Of a stretch of DNA of 64,000 nucleotides, positions 62,475 to 64,000 are shown piece by piece. Source of the DNA: Pseudomaricurvus sp050633365 (GTDB lineage: Bacteria; Pseudomonadota; Gammaproteobacteria; Pseudomonadales; Cellvibrionaceae). The stretch spans positions 124,001-188,000 of the forward strand of contig JBOEGJ010000006.1 in NCBI GenBank assembly GCA_050633365.1, read 5' to 3'. Made by a program: the position numbers and the translations under genes. The notes under the pieces were generated by a model. The model searched no databases and was not told the DNA's origin. It saw only the letters and a program-made list of their open reading frames with translations. The first letter of the stretch is position 1, and every line of letters begins with the position of its first letter.

Positions 62475-64000
62475 CTACAACGACGAGCGGCCGCGACGTA
62501 CTACGTCTGCGGCCAAATGATCGGCAAATGCCTCAATACTCATCGAACCCAAGTCTTCGCCGCTACGAGTTCGTACGCTGACGGAGCCTGTTTCGACCTC
62601 TTTATCTCCTACGGTGAGCAGATAAGGGATCTTCTGAATTGTGTGCTCGCGGATTTTAAAGCCGATCTTCTCATTTCTCAAGTCAGAAATGGCTCTGAAG
62701 CCCTTGTTTCTTAAGGTTTCTTCAACTTTTTGCACAAATTCGGCCTGATTGTCGGTAATGTTCATAATTACCGCCTGCTCAGGAGCCAACCACGCGGGAA
62801 ATGCACCTTCGTAGTTCTCGATCAAAATGCCAATAAAGCGCTCAAATGACCCCAAAATTGCCCGATGCAACATAACCGGCGTCTGGCGACTGCCATCCTC
62901 GGCAACATATTGAGCGTCCAAGCGACCTGGCATGGAGAAATCCACCTGAATGGTACCGCACTGCCAGATTCGGCCGAGACAATCCTTCAGAGAGAACTCG
63001 ATCTTGGGCCCATAGAATGCTCCCTCGCCCGGCAACAACTCCCAATCATTACCCTTGGCATCCATCGCGTCCATCAGTGCCTTCTCGGCGCGATCCCAAT
63101 CTTCGTCACTGCCCACACGCTGCTCGGGACGAGTAGAGATACGGATGATGACATCGTCAAACCCAAAATCGGCGTAAACACTGTTGAGAAGATCAGTAAA
63201 GGTGGACACCTCGGACTGAATTGCATCTTCAGCACAGAAGATATGGGCATCGTCTTGAGTAAAACCGCGCACACGCATAATACCCTGCAAAGTACCCGAG
63301 GCCTCATTGCGGTGGCAGGAGCCAAACTCGGCCAATCGCAGAGGTAAATCACGGTAGCTTTTTAGCCCCTGATTAAACACCTGAATATGACACGGGCAAT
63401 TCATGGGCTTAACAGCGTAATCGCGAGATTCAGACTCGACGGTGAACATATTTTCGCGGAACTTGTCCCAGTGGCCAGAGCGCTCCCACAAGGTACGATC
63501 GACAACCTGCGGGGTTTTGATCTCTTGATAGCCGTTATCGCGCTGAACTTTGCGCATGTACTCTTCGATGGCGGTGTAGATTGACCAACCTTTTGGATGC
63601 CAAAACACCATGCCCGGAGCCTCTTCCTGCAAATGGAAGAGATCAAACTTTTTACCCAGCTTGCGGTGATCGCGCTTTACCGCCTCTTCTAAAAAGCGCA
63701 AATGGGCTTTGAGTTTTTTCTTGTCAGCGAAGGCAACCCCATAAACCCGCTGCAACATTTGATTGTCGGAATCACCGCGCCAGTAGGCGCCATTAATACT
63801 CATCAACTTGAAGTATTGACAGAACTTCATGTTGGGTACGTGCGGGCCGCGACACATGTCGACATATTCTTCGTGATGGTACAAGCCGGGCTGATCCGAC
63901 TGAGGGATATCGCGATCGAGGATCTCTAACTTGTAGGTCTCGCCGCGGGCCTCAAAGGTATCTCGAGCCTCTTGCCAGCTCACTTTTTTCTTAACCACGT
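62475..64000 (-). CDS. thrS: Threonyl-tRNA synthetase (5' end beyond window)
   Basis: The last 508 codons; the frame runs off the right edge and the TGS domain and part of the editing domain (about 130 residues) are missing. What remains: editing-domain end YVDMCRGPHVPNMKFCQYFKL, catalytic core with motif 1 IKTPQVVDRTLWERSGHWDKF, the zinc site in MNCPCHIQVF, GFTQDDAHIFC, motif 3 LHRAILGSFERFIGILIE and the anticodon domain ISDLRNEKIGFKIREHTIQKIPY. First gene of the thrS-infC-rpmI-rplT series; 171 bases to infC. Confidence 0.97.
   Translation of the reverse strand, partial: VVKKKVSWQEARDTFEARGETYKLEILDRDIPQSDQPGLYHHEEYVDMCRGPHVPNMKFCQYFKLMSINGAYWRGDSDNQMLQRVYGVAFADKKKLKAHLRFLEEAVKRDHRKLGKKFDLFHLQEEAPGMVFWHPKGWSIYTAIEEYMRKVQRDNGYQEIKTPQVVDRTLWERSGHWDKFRENMFTVESESRDYAVKPMNCPCHIQVFNQGLKSYRDLPLRLAEFGSCHRNEASGTLQGIMRVRGFTQDDAHIFCAEDAIQSEVSTFTDLLNSVYADFGFDDVIIRISTRPEQRVGSDEDWDRAEKALMDAMDAKGNDWELLPGEGAFYGPKIEFSLKDCLGRIWQCGTIQVDFSMPGRLDAQYVAEDGSRQTPVMLHRAILGSFERFIGILIENYEGAFPAWLAPEQAVIMNITDNQAEFVQKVEETLRNKGFRAISDLRNEKIGFKIREHTIQKIPYLLTVGDKEVETGSVSVRTRSGEDLGSMSIEAFADHLAADVVRRGRSSL

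Noticed and set aside
1..64000. CRISPR arrays
   Set aside because: No regularly spaced repeats with unique spacers anywhere; the only tandem repeat (28029-28124) has no spacers.

Overview
The window reads as chromosome of a marine-type gammaproteobacterium. I infer the Cellvibrionales / Pseudomonadales-Alteromonadales neighbourhood from the scpA-scpB, yciO, rnm, yciI and TIGR04211-like block, pilU, and the thrS-infC-rpmI-rplT-pheS-pheT-ihfA-merR-tRNA-Pro order. No rRNA is present, so this is inference. Most of the window is ordinary core genome; accessory material is concentrated in five places.

Layout. 1-10 kb: scpB (cut by the left edge), scpA, yciO, rnm, then rightward VC0807-family membrane protein, yciI, an SH3 envelope protein, a periplasmic cyclophilin, pdxJ, a CBS protein, a DUF2520 dehydrogenase and a SpoU methyltransferase. 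10-19 kb: MFS carrier, amt, a transglutaminase/DUF58 pair, DUF416, pilU, DUF3127. 19.1-24.7 kb: an AT-rich two-gene biosynthetic island (FkbM methyltransferase plus a 1368-residue A-KR-T-TE megaenzyme) bounded by near-duplicate terminator sequences. 24.7-28 kb: an outer-membrane barrel divergent from an OmpR/EnvZ-like two-component pair. 28.2-39.9 kb: a GntR-controlled sugar locus (TonB receptor, sodium symporter, GH31 glycosidase, SulP permease, aldo-keto reductase, TauD-like dioxygenase). 40-45.6 kb: transposase remnants, a binding-protein/Cache fusion, a frameshifted chemoreceptor, a dead IS3 element and a hairpin cluster beside tRNA-Arg. 45.7-54 kb: core and housekeeping genes. 54.5-55.5 kb: a toxin-antitoxin-like HTH/nucleotidyltransferase pair behind three phased operators, with the nucleotidyltransferase decayed. 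56-64 kb: the translation operon, with a GIY-YIG element inserted between pheS and pheT.

Two candidate systems stand out. First, the 20468-24574 enzyme activates an acid by adenylation, appears able to reduce it with a PKS-type ketoreductase, carries it on one carrier domain and releases it with a thioesterase whose nucleophile position is Cys. It has no condensation, ketosynthase or acyltransferase domain, and the A domain lacks the Asp that normally holds an alpha-amino group. With the FkbM methyltransferase this looks like a minimal route to a small (alpha-)hydroxy-acid product. Second, the GH31/AKR/TauD/SulP/SSS/TonB/GntR set shares a palindromic operator at two promoters. It has the parts expected for importing a glycoside, hydrolysing it, oxidatively removing a sulfonate and moving the released anion. 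Oxidative sugar-sulfonate (sulfoquinovose-type) catabolism is one reading; alpha-xyloside use with a xylose-reductase-like AKR is the main alternative.

Several genes are visibly broken: the chemoreceptor (one-base frameshift), both IS3 frames (in-frame stops), the nucleotidyltransferase (frameshift plus premature stop) and a transposase C-terminal fragment. Any of the single-base lesions could be a sequencing error.
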